Notes: generated by a model not told the origin, from the sequence alone. 64,000 nt of DNA from Neckera pumila (GCA_963969595.1 OZ018412.1:17238501-17302500); one strand, 5' to 3'. Counted from the stretch's first letter, positions 48,598 to 61,780 are shown. Program-made: numbers and translations.

Positions 48598-48895
48598 TCC
48601 GTCCAATCCTCTCGTCTGCAAATCCAAACCGAAACCTAATAAGCACCAAAACAACAACAAGAATATTAAGATCACGCATATGAATTGATCTGCAAAACGA
48701 TTGACAAACAACTTCTGCAAATTTGCACTCGAAATTCTCGAAATCACTGACATTCTTCTGAAGAGGATTCCGGTAATGACACTGTAATGAATGTGATCCA
48801 CAGCTTTTCATATCCATCGGTGGACGTTGCAGCATTGCTTCCGCAATGTCGACTGTAAGGAACACCGGCACATGCAAACTGAAGACTAATGTTAA

Positions 48896-49334
48896 GGTAA
48901 ATGACCCCATTGCGGTCAAATGACCCATGATGGACACCTAATGACCCCATTGTGGTTTTTTAGACCACAATCAATGCCTTACATGGTAGTTAGGGAGTAA
49001 TTAGTGACCTCAATAGGTACTTCCAACTTTTCAGTGTAAAATTCTTTGTAAAAACTGACTTTTTAGGTCTTCCATGTTTGAAAATGTTGTGACTACATTG
49101 GGTAGGAAGATGACCATATTGGATTCAGATTTTGTTGGTCATGAAGTAGCCTACAGACTCCTATGGGCTGATCACTTCAAAAATTCAGAACTAATTCATA
49201 CTTGATCCAAAAAATATAATTTCAAATGCCCTCACTGTCTCTCACACTTATCTTTGTGTGGGAAAAAATTTGAAAAATTTCAGCAATGGCATGTAGGCAC
49301 ACTCCTAATTCTGACCGCAATGGGGTCTTTTACC
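48896..49334. mobile_element. MITE 0.3 kb upstream of the MurG start codon
   Basis: GGTAAATGACCCCATTGCGGTC at the left is inverted at the right as GACCGCAATGGGGTCTTTTACC. Flanks are TTAA on the left and TTAT on the right, so a degraded TTAA duplication is possible. A second GACCCCATTGTGGT lies inside at about 48944. The element is 439 bp and non-coding. Confidence 0.7.
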
Positions 49335-49686
49335 TTATAAGGTACACTTGCTGCCGGCAGACTTCCATGTGCAAAACTTGGGCAAACTTTGACTCTATAC
49401 AAAATTTTCCAAGCTCTAATCCAAATTTAATAATAGAAAATAAATGCATATAATGAAAAAATTTGTTCTCTAGTCCATTCCAAAAATTATACTTCTTCAA
49501 TATATGTATTATTTTCTATTATTGTTTTTAATTTCAATAAAACACCTGTAATTTCAATTTATTTATTTGAAAGTCATTATTAAATTGGTATTTTCAGTTG
49601 AATTTTATGATATATTTACTAAATTTTGGAAATTTTGACTAGTCTCTAGTCTTTGAGAGGATAATAGTGAATAAGGATATTCAGTA

Positions 49687-51360
49687 CTTCCTCTGTCTCA
49701 AAATAAATCCTTAATCTTCTAAATTTACTTGTCTCAATTTATATTCAATGTTTCAATTGTTCATGGAAATTGTCAGATTGACAAAACTTGAAACATTGCC
49801 TTTAACCCCTAAAGGACCGGAGGAGTGTCCAGATTTCCAAAATTGTGAAGATCTATTATAAAATGCAACTTAGAAGAATATTTTAATAATGACTCTCAAA
49901 CAATAGTTGTAATTTGCTATCTATGGACCACATCCATATGGTTAGATCAACAAAAATACATAACAATATTTTTCAATATAATTTGAAGCTAGAAATTGGA
50001 AATTCCTTCTAAAATCAATTGTAGATTGAATATTTACGATTTTTAAAAGATTCTTTTTTGATAAGTTCAAAATATTGAATTCTAATTATAGAATTTTTTG
50101 AAGATTTTTATTTGATTTTTTTATTCAAGTCATTTTTGAAGGGTCATTTTTTGAACTGAAAATTTTACTTTTTGAGGCTAGACCTCCTAATACCTTTTTA
50201 ATTATAGAATATTTGCAAAGCAAGATCTTCATAATCTAAACCGTACAAATATTCAAGAACTAATATAAGAATCTTCAAATAAAATTGATGGATGAAAAAC
50301 GCATTTCGGTGAGTTTAGGATGTGTTTCCGTTCATTCATTGTTCAAAATCTACACTCATGGTCCTTTAGAAGTTAATCCCACAGTCAGGTTGAACTTGAA
50401 TCCAAAAGCCTAATTGCATTGAATCCCACATTTAGTGGCTTCCAAATTCTAATCAAAGCTAATAAGTCTTGCATTGTAATCGTTCTTTTTACTATTCAAT
50501 TAGGTTTAATGAGGTTCTTAGCTTGCACAAGTGCGATTACAGGTGCAATGACAGGTGTACTTTACCTCTTCAATTACAATGACTAAAAAAATTGAGTCTG
50601 TGCTTTGTTCAATTCTACTCCGTGTATCATATATTGAAAACAAGTGGACAAAATTCAAATGAACAAACATCGGAATGTTGCAGTATATTTTGTGTACTAC
50701 AATCCTAAAAAAATTGGAAGCAAAAAGCAATTACAATTTAGAAGTAAATGAATTCCAAAGCTAACCACCCCGTAAACTCAATTATTAAAGGGGGTCATAA
50801 TCACTCTAGAAATCACCTATGCTTCCTTTTTAAGCCCCGATGGCTTGAATATTTTATTGCATGTTGTACACCATTTCAAACCCACTTCCATTGGTATTGT
50901 AAGAATTTGACATATGTATGCTTCAAAAAATGTATATATAGAAAAAAATAAAGATAATATTAATTTGAACAAAATTTGAAGATTTTCCATGAATCAAAGA
51001 CTTAAGATTTCATTTACTATCATAAATGATCTATAGGTTGCAGTTTGAACCGTTCTTGCATCTATTTTGAATAGATTTGAAAATATTTGTCCTAATATAC
51101 AATTAATACAAATCATTTTAATTTGTATTTAGCAACCAAAACAATTATTTTCACCTCAATCTTTTTGAATCCGACATATTAGTTTGTAAGGGTTGCATAT
51201 AGTACATGTGTTTGGATTGTAGGTGATTTAATACAATGTGACAATAACAAAGTGATACCAAAATTTTGACAATTTATGCACTTGTGTCCAAATAGGAGCA
51301 GCTTATACGTTAATCCAACATTTTTCAAGAACCCCCGAATTTATGTTGAGACAAAGGGAG
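49687..51360. mobile_element. Possible larger mariner/Stowaway-type element, degraded
   Basis: CTTCCTCTGTCTCAAAATAAAT after a TA at 49685-49686 is matched by inverted sequence ending TTATGTTGAGACAAAGGGAG at 51360. Ends resemble Stowaway termini but the right TA is not preserved. The 1.67-kb interior is A/T-rich without a recognisable transposase. Confidence 0.45.
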
Positions 51361-53244
51361 TTTTTTTTTCTCGGTTTGATACAAGTGTATTCAAGAAATA
51401 CACTATGAGGGGTTCCATCAAGAGAAGAAGCTAAATTCACACAAGGTAGAGAACTTGTCACCGCTAGGTATTGAATTTGCAACAACACCATTTGGTTTGG
51501 GTACCTCACAACTAGTGGTATTTTTTGGTTTTCAAACAAATAATTATGTGGCCTTTCTTTCAAGAAGGTTCTCAATTTCGTGGCTCCTTCATTCTAGGGG
51601 TTTGAATTGAAGGAGGCCAATTTTGAGTATGCAATTTTGAGTATATAATTTTTGGATGCAATTTTTGTACATGCTAGCTCTGCACAATGGATAAAATGAG
51701 GTTTTGGAAACATTGTAGCAATAGAGTGCACACCATCATTACAATCTGGCAATTTTAACACATTTACTCCCTTTTTTTTCTAGAGTCTTGAAACTACACC
51801 TTTTTTTTTGAGTAAATTGAGCATTTAATTGCCCTAAAAAAACCCTACTCACAATCATCATCCAATAGATCAGGGTCATCTCAGACCAATTAATGTACCA
51901 CTCTCTTAAATGCATTATTGAAGATTTCAAAACATAAGACGAATTGTCCTTCTAAGGAAATCACGCCACCTCATCTTTTTGGGGGAGAACATGCTTTCCT
52001 CGATACTTGGACCGTCTCAAAGGGGACCGCCCTGCAACAACTCAGTGGTCAATCATCAGATCCCATAAACAATAAATATCCCCCACCACAAGTGTGAACA
52101 CGACCCCAAATGTTGCAATTTTTTAGACCAATCGGATACTGGCGAGTCAGACACACGGGACCCACCACCAGTACAGGACCCCAATGCCGTGGCATTCCTC
52201 CAATCATCCCACCCGCTTGACCGCTGACGTGTGCCCGCGTGGCCTGCCAGCAGCGCACAACCACGGCCATAGGATCTTCTTCCTCACTACCACACCGCCA
52301 CCATGACCATGGACCAGCCTTCTCACAGCTTTCAAAGCCTTCTCTTCCGCTGCTTTCGCAGTCCTTGGTTACACCGCCCGCCCTTGTGTACGTCTCTCTC
52401 GCTCCGCTTTCAGTAGTCAGACCTCCCTCCCTCATCGCAATTCATCGTTCCTCCTCCGCCCAAAGAAATTCCCGGAGAGAATTGTTTTGCAAGCTCAGAA
52501 TCTGAGAACATTTCCTTTTATTGTGTGTGAATCACACAGTCACGCCATAGCTTCTTTCTTTCGTAAGCTTCAACGCTGCAGTCTAACTCACTCTCCTCCG
52601 ACTAAGTCCAGTGTTTAGTTGGGTCTTTTTAGTTATTGAGTTGGGTCTTTTAGTTGTTGAGTTGGGAGGTCGGCGTTCTTGGGACCGAGGTTCCTGGTTC
52701 GGCATTCGAACACTACAGGGTTCTTGCCTCGTCGTCCCCTGCCTTTATTTTTTTGAGACGCGGGCGGCAGTGGGAAGTTTCTTCAGGTTGTGAGGTATGG
52801 TGCCGGTGTGATGTTTTGGTTGTGAGATGATTAATTGGGTTATGAGGTGAATAAACATTTGTCTGGTTCGTGCATTGTGTGCCGCTTGTTTTTTTGAGTG
52901 CTATATGGTTCTATGGGTTGTTTTTGAGTCGGTGTCTGGCTAGTTACAAAAGTAGGCAGTATAGAATGATGTGTTGGGGTCTGTTATTGAAGTTGTTGAG
53001 TATGGTGATTGTTTTTTTTTTTTTTTTTGGTTGGTGAGTTCTTTCCTGGAAGTTAAGTTTGGTTTGAAGGGTGCGTTCCAGAGGTTTGAATCAACTATCG
53101 GAGTCATGGTTTTAGTTGCGTTTTTTATTGCTTGTGACATGTTCTGAGGTTGATAGTATTGATGGCGATTTACTATGAACCGTTGTTATTAATTTTTTAA
53201 TCTGAGGTGATGAGTGTAATGTGGGGGCTCAGATTTGTAGTAAA
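51361..53244 (+). other. Upstream region and probable 5' leader of the BRO1-domain gene
   Basis: About 52240-52480 is C/T-rich, unlike the surrounding A/T-rich DNA, as is typical of plant leaders. Bases 52795-53231 look like a leader intron, because CTCAG/ATTTGTAG precedes the ATG by 14 bp. A T homopolymer lies at about 53009. No other gene is seen. Confidence 0.4.
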
Positions 53245-56200
53245 ATGGGATGCATATTTTCCACGGAAGCGGTAGACGACGTCGGAGGTTCCTCTTTTGT
53301 CGACATCCCCGCCCAGTCGGGTGAAATCCATGTATTTGTACCGGGGTTCAGGGAGCCAAAACCAATCGATTTAACGGAGCTTCTGAAGGGATCTGTGTCT
53401 GTGGGAATAGCCTCAAGGTTGCATTCTCTTCGATCACAAATAATCGCTGCTTCGGGCGGCAAAAAGGCGCAAGTGGTGAAATTAAGTCGAAGAAAATCCT
53501 TGGATAGTAAGGATATCTCATGTTCTTTGTACTCTCTCAAGCAGTCTGAATATTTTCTGCCTCGGCATTCTTGACTTAAAATGTATATTTTATTCGTTTT
53601 AGTGTATTGAAGGGATTGGTTGATATTGAGCTGCAGATGACTCTAATGGTCGGGATTTGGAGAACGCTCTGAACGACTACTTACCTGTATTATTGGGCCT
53701 TGTCACCGGAGGTAATACACGTCTATGTCACTGTGTAATCTTTGATCTTGAACTTCATTTTATAATTTTTAATACATTAGGTTTGCTTGTAGGAGCATTG
53801 GTATATTGTTGCATTTTCAGTGAACTGATATGAGACGATTTTTTCTGTTGGTTAGGTGAGAAATTCAGCTCGGCTGTTGAGTTTCCCTGGACAAATGTGG
53901 TGGACGACAGTGAGGTCAGTGCGTGCTTGCTCTTTTTTGTCAATTTAAACTCTCTTTTTCGTGATATTTTTTGGATGAGTGTAGCGGATAATTAAGACCT
54001 TACAGTCAGGTTCTTTGCGACATATTGAGTAATTAGTTGCATCTTTTTTCTAAGTAATCTCTTTACGTGGCTTTTTCTCGATTTAACCAATGAATTTGCT
54101 ACCCAAAACAGGAGTCTGCACTTGCGAATGGGTACTATGAGTTGCTGTCGGTGCTCCATCTTTTAGGGATGCTGGCAATCCAAGAAGCTAATGTGTGCTT
54201 GACACCGAGACAGCCGGTCGATGGGTACAATCACAAAGCTACTGAAGGCATGTGCTTTGCTTTGCACCCAGTTTTTGCTTTTGGGCGGTACATATCTGCG
54301 AGTCTTTCTTGGTACAGTGTATCTGATGGTAACTCCTACTAGCTTTGCCACTATCCGCATTGCAATTGCAATAGCATATATTTCAGTTTTAGTTTCGCCT
54401 GCAATTGTAATGGTAAAGGGTGTCCATTATTATTCTGCACACACAAGTTATCGCCTTAAGACGGTTGACAGGTGTGCCTAATTTATGTCGGTGGGTTCTC
54501 TGTCTATCAATGTTTGAATATTTTCATATTTGTATTCGCAAGAGAGGAATTTGATGAGTTGCTAGAGAATCTGATTGAATTGGGCAGTCTTTGTGGTTCA
54601 TGGGGTTTGCTTTCTATCCAAGGGGAGAGACTAAGCAGTGTAGAAAGTTCTTGCGTCCATTTAAGATTCAGTGGACTTGTGACATGTGTTATAGGAGTGG
54701 TGGCATTTTGAGATGGTCAAGAGGGCATTTAAATTATTCAATCAATGAGCAGTACACGAAGGAATATATTGATGTTTATATTGAAGAGTATGTGGAGAGA
54801 TTCATGGAGATTACGCAATTCTATTTGGGGTAGTTACGCTTGCGATTATCCGCCTGTTGTGGTATTCTAACCAGGCGTGTGTCTTGAACAGATAGTCGGA
54901 GGAACGCCATCGAGATCTTGTTGAAAGCTGCAGCATATTTTGAGTGTGCTTTAAAAGCTGTTCTACCAAACACTCCAGAAAGTATAAAGTAAGCCATCTA
55001 CGCTTTCATGTTCCTGCTGCTACTGGATACTGGAATGCCAAGAACATGAATACTTTTGTTCCGTTCATTTCCAGGTAACTGGGGCAAGGGATATAATTGA
55101 GGTCTGTTAGTAGCTCTATCACTATGCAATGTCTGTCATATATAAATACTGAATCCATTTGGACCATGGAATTCGAGAATGTAGACTAAACGTGCAGCTG
55201 CTTATGTGCAGAGCGAAACTGCCAGCTGATATAACGGAGGCAATGCTCAGGTCATTGGAGCAGCAAGCTTTAGGCCAGGTACTTACAGTTTCAGACCACC
55301 CACTTACTACGATGATGTAATGCTTTTTGGCCCTTTTTTTGCTTGGCTACTCAAATCCAAGTTTGTGGTGCAGGCTGTGGAATTACAACTAGGGTTTGCA
55401 CTTGGGAATGTCAAAGCTTCGCTTGCAGTGAAGCGAAGATTAGCCTGTGAGCACGTCGAAGTATGGGAGGAGGTAGGTGTTAAGAGTACTTAATAACATT
55501 CTCTGATACATATTGATAGACTATTTACTGTATTTTTCGGATGAATTTCTTCCTAATTTAAGTCTTTTTCTTTATTTCTTATAAATGAATGCTTTGTGCA
55601 AGACAGGCACTGCAAAAGCTGGCCTCCGTGCCTTTGGCAGGCGAATTGAGGGAGAAGCAAGTGCTTTTCGTGAAATGGAAACTTGCTGAAGCCAAGGTAT
55701 TATTCCCTTACACACAGTTTGTTGACTCCAGAAAATCTGAAGAAAGTATTAGTCTTCCTTCTTCCTGAAGGTGCCATTTCAATCCGTTTTGGTTGCCGTT
55801 GGTCTTCGATTATTTTTTCTTCGGCAATGGTAACCTTTTTTGTTCTGTTTTTACAGACCGCAGCCTATTATTTCCATGGCCTTATTCTAGACGAGGGGTA
55901 TGAAGACAATGCGCATGCAGAAGCGCTGTCGTGCTTCAAAGCGTCTCACGTATACCTGAAACAAAGTCAGAAAGCCCGTACTGAGTTTGCAGGCATGGAG
56001 CCTTTTACAATGTATGCCACATGCACCGTTTTCTTTCATTTGAAACTTGTGCATAGTTTCACTCCCCAGTTGGTTTTGATCGAAGGTACCATTGTTGTGA
56101 GTACCCGCAAATATTAGATTTTTTTTGTCTGTAAACAAATTTCTTAGGATTTGGGAGGGCTTTGCTTGCCGAAGATGCAAAGCTCAAAGAGCTTGATGCT

Positions 56201-57110
56201 ATGTTGTGCAGGGTTCCTCCATTGTGGGGTACGATGAAGTACCTGGCTCAGAGAGTACCGAAGGAGACGCTGAGCAAAGCACGAATTTTCAGAGACAATT
56301 ACTCCACAGAAAAGTAAGTGAAGTTCGATCCGCATCAGTGCTATTCTTTCCTGAAATTTATTCACTCTACCCTCTCTAATTACACATTGCTGTGTCCATC
56401 TGTTGTATTGTGTACACATCGGATTGGACAACTTCTACATGTCAATTTGTGAATACATTTGAGACAGTGTAATTAAAAGGGTTGAGGTTTAGTCGTTGTT
56501 ATGGCACATTCCCACCATGTCCTGGGAGTCTCTGATGTGATGTGATGTGATGTGATGTCGTGTACATAGCTAATTGGACAACTAACTTACGTTGTAAACA
56601 CGTGTAAGTAGAGAAGGTTGAGTACGTGTCATAGCTAATAGAAATCATGTCATATTCCATTCAGGAAGTCGGCCTGGCTGGAATCGAACACTAATTGGGA
56701 TTGGCACTAATGACCAGTTCCAGCCAATTTGGGTCGACCTCCTGGCTGGAACATGATATTATTTTCATTATCACTCTAGAGATTTTACTTTAGTCATCAT
56801 GTGGCCTTTTATAGTGAGTAATGCAGTTTCTAAGAGATGGAGATTGCACTGCAGGATGCCAAGCGCAACACCTGAACTGCCGGAGTTTCCAATTGCGTTG
56901 GAAGCAGACCCTTTCCATTTACCCCCAGTGGATTCAGCCTGGAAGAGAGAGCGTGGGTTTGAAGCAAGACCTTCCCTGACTCCAGACGTACCCTCGTTTC
57001 TGACCAGAAAAAATTCAGCTCAGACACGCCCAGCCGTTTCGGATTTGAGAAGGGCGGGGGCTCCCATGACCCCGCCATTGATTGTTTCGGACATGGTGCA
57101 AGCAAGATAA
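53245..57110 (+). CDS. BRO1-domain protein with N-terminal MGC (predicted myristoylated)
   Basis: Eleven exons: 53245-53506, 53637-53711, 53856-53914, 54112-54247, 54892-54988, 55212-55278, 55374-55472, 55607-55696, 55857-56011, 56212-56313 and 56855-57110. They total 1398 bp and 465 residues with all phases matching. The BRO1-like body shows VFVPGFREPKPIDL, ALNDYLPVLLGLVTG, YYELLSVLHLLGMLAIQEAN, LGFALGNVKASLAVKRRLACE, TAAYYFHGLILDEG and PPLWGTMKYLAQRVPKET. The tail contains LPPVDSAW. Plants have several such short BRO1-domain proteins related to Bro1/ALIX endosomal adaptors. MGCIFS at the N-terminus suggests N-myristoylation and palmitoylation. Intron 4 uses a GC donor (GAAG/GCATGT). Compared with relatives, the stretch before PPLWGTMKYL is short. 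Intact and well supported. Confidence 0.93.
54248..54891 (+). other. Intron 4 of the BRO1 gene: GC-AG intron containing a short Cys-bearing ORF
   Basis: The intron starts GCATGT and ends GAACAG. Only the GC donor keeps the frame (KATE-D-SRRNAIEIL). Inside, 54591-54833 is open and includes KIQWTCDMCYRSGG and a Glu/Tyr-rich tail. It is not recognised and may be a captured fragment. Confidence 0.65.
56530..56558. repeat. Pentanucleotide microsatellite (TGTGA)n
   Basis: Four to five tandem TGTGA units in intron 10 of the BRO1 gene. Confidence 0.85.
56643..56759. mobile_element. Small foldback element in BRO1 intron 10
   Basis: Left CATTCAGGAAGTCGGCCTGG with CTGGAA pairs with right TTCCAGCC and GGGTCGACCTCCTGGCTGG. 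The full length is about 117 bp. The arms are imperfect. Superfamily unknown. Confidence 0.55.
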
Positions 57111-58369
57111 CAAAGACCTCTTGTCAAGGTTATCGAGTATGAAAGATTATTCTGTATTCAGCTACCGAAGCTTTCATGATCAACATGCGCTGTGGACAAT
57201 TCTAGATCAATTCTGATCGTATTGATGCTCTGGATCTTCAAGTACGTGGTCTGATGGAGAATAGCGAGTACAACATGAGTACGTCGCTAGAACTTCTGAA
57301 TTTGAGAGGGTATTCTTTACTTGGATTCCATTTTAGTCTGTCTTCTACCTCTGCAGTTTTGTTGCTGTATTTTGTCAATCATAGGAGGCTACTTAAGTAA
57401 TAGTCTATAGAGTGGTTCAAATTGGAACCTTGGGGAGGGTAGAGATAGTTTAGTAATCGTTCTCAGTCTGTGACTTTGCAGTAGGCAGGTCGCACGCCAT
57501 TGTATAATATTCTGCGGAGAGACAGTTGGTAGAGTGTAGTTCAATTTGACCAGGGGTTGTGATTTAGAAGGGTACAAGTACAATGAAAAATGTGTAGTTT
57601 GCTTTTGCAAACCATAAGAATGAAGTTGTGACGTATTTTGGTATTGAAAAATTTACACCTAGAACTCTTCTGATGTCACAGCCTTGGTATCCAAAAGGCA
57701 AGTGATCATCTGGAGTTTTGTAACATTGCAACAATTGTCACTGGGATATATAGAAGTGACATTCGAGAAGTATTTGAGGTTGCAGGAGTTGAAGGTGATG
57801 TTTACCCTTTGTCCCCATCTTATACGTGGCAGTCGACAAATATCTTCATTACAAGTAATGGTTTCTAATCGCTCATTAGTAGCATTCGCTGAGTAAGTGT
57901 GTCCAATTCCTTTTTAGATGAAATAGATCAGTTCCTTGCACATCTTGGAAACTACGCCGAGTAATTTAACCGTGACAGAAGCACCTGGCAAGCACAGATT
58001 TTCACAATCCAAAATGTCAGGTACCGATACAGCAACAATTGACGCTAAGGTCCAAACATCAGACCTTGAAAAAAGGGGGCAATGAGGGCCCTAAGCGACC
58101 AGCATGCACTAGAGATTCGCAAACAACAAGGATAGTTTTAAAAGTGTTGTCCTCAACTCCTCACTGTCCTCCAGTAAGGCTGAAAATAGTATGAGAGCGC
58201 AGAATCCTGAACTCCTGCATCGGAAAAAAAGGGCAGGGATCATGTGCTCTGACGATCTTTCGGTGTCTTGCATTCGGACGACCTCCGCAAGTCACGCTTT
58301 GAGTGGTTTCGCCATTTTCGTGCAGGAAGGAATGAAGCCAGGCTGTTGGCTCTCTTGGTTCTAATGGGC
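57111..58369. other. 3' flank of the BRO1 gene, no gene seen
   Basis: This probably contains the BRO1 3' untranslated region in its first few hundred bases. Open frames are short and without motifs. Confidence 0.5.
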
Positions 58370-59935
58370 CATCACTGTCCCTTTGCCCAGACGGGCTCAG
58401 ATCGCTCCATAAGAACTGGCTAGGGTTTGGTTGTTGTTGGTTGTTGCACCAGGAGTGGAGAAAGAATGGCCCCCGAGAAAGCCGATTTGGAACTGAAGTT
58501 ACCTGTGCCTGTCCACCGGATTTGGCGCGCGGCGAAGCAGATCCAAGTGCTCATACCGCAGATTCTGCCCGACGTATTCACCAGCTGCGACTTGGATGGC
58601 GATGGCGGTCCCGGCTCGATCCGCGTCTACCATTGCGGCCCTGGTACACTCCAATCTCGTGCATTTTTTTGATCGATGAGGCTATTAGCATTAGACCTTG
58701 TTGTAAAATTTCACCTCGTGCCGCATTGAAATTGATGCATTGTCATTGCGTTCATGCGTTAAGGAATTTCGCGTTCTTGAAATTTTTCAACGTGTTTCTG
58801 ATTGCCTTATACTGCGTTTTTTCGATTCTGTTGTAAGCACTCTATTCTTAAACTATAAGTACGCATTCAAAGATTGGAAAACGTTAAAAAAAATGCTGAA
58901 ATTGATATAGATTAGAATCCGGAGAACGGGAACATTGGCCTCGTTTTAGGATTTGAGGGGATGCCCGTGACTGTTTTTTGCAGCAATTCAAGAAGGTTTC
59001 ACGATTCGAGAACGCATCGACGAAATTGACGAGAGCTTGCGCTCGATCAGCTACTCTGTCTTGGAAGGCGATCCCCGATACAAGTCCATGAGGGCAACGA
59101 TACGCTACATCGCGAGCGAGGACGGCGCCACTTGCACTGCGGATTTCAAGGTGGAGTACGTCATTGATGATTCGGAGGAAGGCTTTTCAGACGAGATTAC
59201 GGAATTGGTATCGCTCATGCAGACCAGCTTGTGTGACTATCTGCTCGCCAATCCCGCCTTCCAATAGGTACTTTGAAAATTGTTTAAGCCAATGCAATTG
59301 CAGGAGTCATTACTTACCAACCTTGATTTAGTGCAACCAACTGAGGTTTCGTTTTCTTGTGTAGGCTAATCCTCTTAACATGTTATGCTCTATAGAAATC
59401 TTAGTCTTACATGATGCTGGGATTCTTGTTGTAGATATTGGGGTTCAGTTATTGACCCTTGAAGTAAGAAGTTTGTCTTGATCTGCTGCAGTTCGCTACT
59501 ACGACTGGAGGTTTTTATGCGTGAAGAGAGTGGATTCTTCCCTGAGAGCAGCACCATATTTTGTGACAGTTCTCTAGTACCATTCTGTCGATCTTCCTCC
59601 CATTCTACCTGAACATGGGCGGAACTTGTTGAGGGATTACTTAGCAATTCAAAGATGCTCCGGGGCATTGCCAAGCTCATGAGCTGAACTGCTCTTATAG
59701 ATCTAATCCCTTGTTGACAGTTTCTTATATGCAATTTTTTGAGAGCTACGTTATAGATCATTGAGAATCTGAGTCTGACACGTTGGTTGAAAGGTTATCT
59801 TTCAGGACTATGTTCCTGTGGGTCAGCAGGAGACTACTACCAGCACAGGACTTCAAGGTTGAACAATTCAATTGCGTGTCGAACTGCCGATGACCACAAT
59901 TCTTAGGCGGTGGTTGCAGTGCGCTTACCTGCCAC
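58370..59935 (+). repeat. Inverted duplication, arm B (contains Bet v 1-like copy B)
   Basis: It aligns with the reverse complement of 9205-10565. The left border of homology is around the GTCC/CAGACGG leader sequence and the right border around CTTAGGCGGTGGTTGCAGTGC. It carries about 235 bp (59655-59891) absent from arm A. That segment is bounded by GATG on each side, consistent with a deletion in A or an insertion in B. Confidence 0.88.
58466..59267 (+). CDS. Bet v 1/MLP-like protein (START-fold), copy B
   Basis: Two exons, 58466-58643 and 58984-59267, give 153 residues, with the same exon lengths as copy A. The protein starts MAPEKADLELKLPVPVHRIW and has the glycine-rich GDGGPGSIR loop. 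Exon 2 begins with AIQEGFTIRERIDEIDESL, contains SISYSVLEGDPRYKSM, and ends in LCDYLLANPAFQ. Differences from copy A are scattered substitutions such as KQIQVLI for KQMHVLM and GFSDEITEL for YFSDQITEV. No lesion is visible in either copy. A cytosolic ligand-binding role is inferred from the fold family, and the ligand is unknown. The first in-frame ATG is used, and a telo-box-like CTAGGGTTTGG lies about 45 bp upstream. Confidence 0.86.
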
Positions 59936-61780
59936 TGTCAGGCAACAACCACCACTTACCTGTAATGTCAAGCAAATGTTGAACTGTACCAAAGTATACC
60001 CATTTTTCAATCGAGGAACTGCATCTGCAGAAACTTACTGCAGCTACAACTCAATTCTCTCTTACCGTACATACTAATAATTTTACATTCCCAGTATATC
60101 CCGAGACTCTGTGGAGTATTATATCCTGAGATTCACATGTTGTGTAGCAGTCTGATTGCACAACTTTCATATGTCAAGTTGTCAAATGATCTGAACCTGT
60201 TTGTGTCTGGAAGGCTGTGCAATTAGAGTGGATCGAATGTAGTACAATGTATTATAAAAGAAAACTGCATTGGCCGGTGCTCCTGAATACCTTCTCTTGT
60301 TCTTATTGATGGTAGACATTGCCTATTTTTTCAAGTAATTTCTGTAATTCTTGAATGAAAATTACTTTGGAATTTTTTAACTGATTGTCTAGTGATTAAC
60401 ATTCTTCTAAAGGCTCTGAAATTGTTCCTACGGAGTTCAATTGTAACTAGTTGTACTATAAAGATTTGAAAGTTTCTTCTCATTACTTTGAGAGTAGAAA
60501 GGAGTACAGGGATGGTAGGTATACATAGAGAGAAGGACAATATGGGGATGCTAGAGTGTTTACTTTGCAAACATCTTTGTGTTGCAATTTAAATGAATGA
60601 ATTGGACACAAGCTGGTGATCTAATGGGATGCTATTTTATTAACACTGTAAGGATGGGCTAGTCAATGTGGAAATCATCCTTTTGGGTACAGTGTGAATC
60701 ATCTACTTAAAAATAAAAATAAAAAACATGCATTGGAGGTCAAACTACTATGCAAGCCCTCCCCCTTTTGTGCAAAGTACCAAAATTGTTGCACTTTTGT
60801 CTTAAATGGAAGGATTCTTTGTCATCTATCAAACACTTAGCATTACAAGGTTAATCAACATATATTTGATTACAACATGCTATTGTCTCCAAGTGGGTGC
60901 TTTAAAAAGACTACATTTTCTGTTTCTTACTTCAAAATGGTTGAATCTTTGTTCTATGCCATCTTATTCTTGTCCAAGCTATGAACAATAACCCCTTTCA
61001 ACTTTGACAATTTATAATGAATTCCAAGTGAGACACTAAAATTCTAAATTCTTTTTTGGTTCAATGTGCACTTCATTCTTCTTTTTTGCAAAATTATTTC
61101 AACTTAATTCTTCACTTCTATCACCTTCCATCCACCATTAGATGGTAAATGATTGCTTTTAGGACCTACTACTTTACTCCAAAAAACTTTCTTGTCCAAT
61201 ATTCCCATATTTTCTACAAAATATTTTTGTGAATGTCTTCTACACTCCCACCACATTGTATCCCACCTACTTATCTACATATCTGTACTAATTCCTACTT
61301 ATTTATTTATACTAACTTTCATAAAAATACATGCACGTGAAAGTAAATCCCAATCAAATAACTTCACTTCCTTGCAAGCAATGATTTTCTTACCAACAAA
61401 ATTTCGCCAATTGAAAGTGGCAAAATTTAGGGTGATTTTTTTTTCAAAACTCATGGCTTTGGATCCAAGAAAGCTTCTATTTTTTTCTATTTTTTTCATA
61501 AGATGGATAGTAATTGTTAAAATATAGATAGAATCATCAAAATTGAATGTTGCCAATTTTTTAATCTTTTCGAAAATACAAATAAAAAATAAAAAAATTG
61601 GTCGGACTTTAACTTAGTCTTGCTGGCAAATTAGCACCCAGCAATGCAAACTGAACCGTTCTACGTGGAACGGATTCCACGGAAAACGTGACTCCGCCTC
61701 GTTTACGACGAGGGACGACATCCCGGAAGAACCGGCGGAGTTGCATTGAAATCATCAATCCAAACCCATACAGTATTGTT
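59936..61780. other. AT-rich intergenic stretch
   Basis: No gene is recognised. The 124-codon open frame at 61153-61527 is low-complexity and hydrophobic from A/T bias. No repeats of note were seen. Confidence 0.5.

Noticed and set aside
48597..48801. Longer MurG N-terminus from upstream in-frame codons
   Set aside because: It adds a hydrophobic stretch unlike a transit peptide, and a TTTGCAG acceptor-like site just before the chosen ATG suggests a leader intron.
56660..56700. GTTCGATTCCAGCC on the minus strand resembling a tRNA T-loop
   Set aside because: It is part of the imperfect foldback in BRO1 intron 10, and no cloverleaf is visible.
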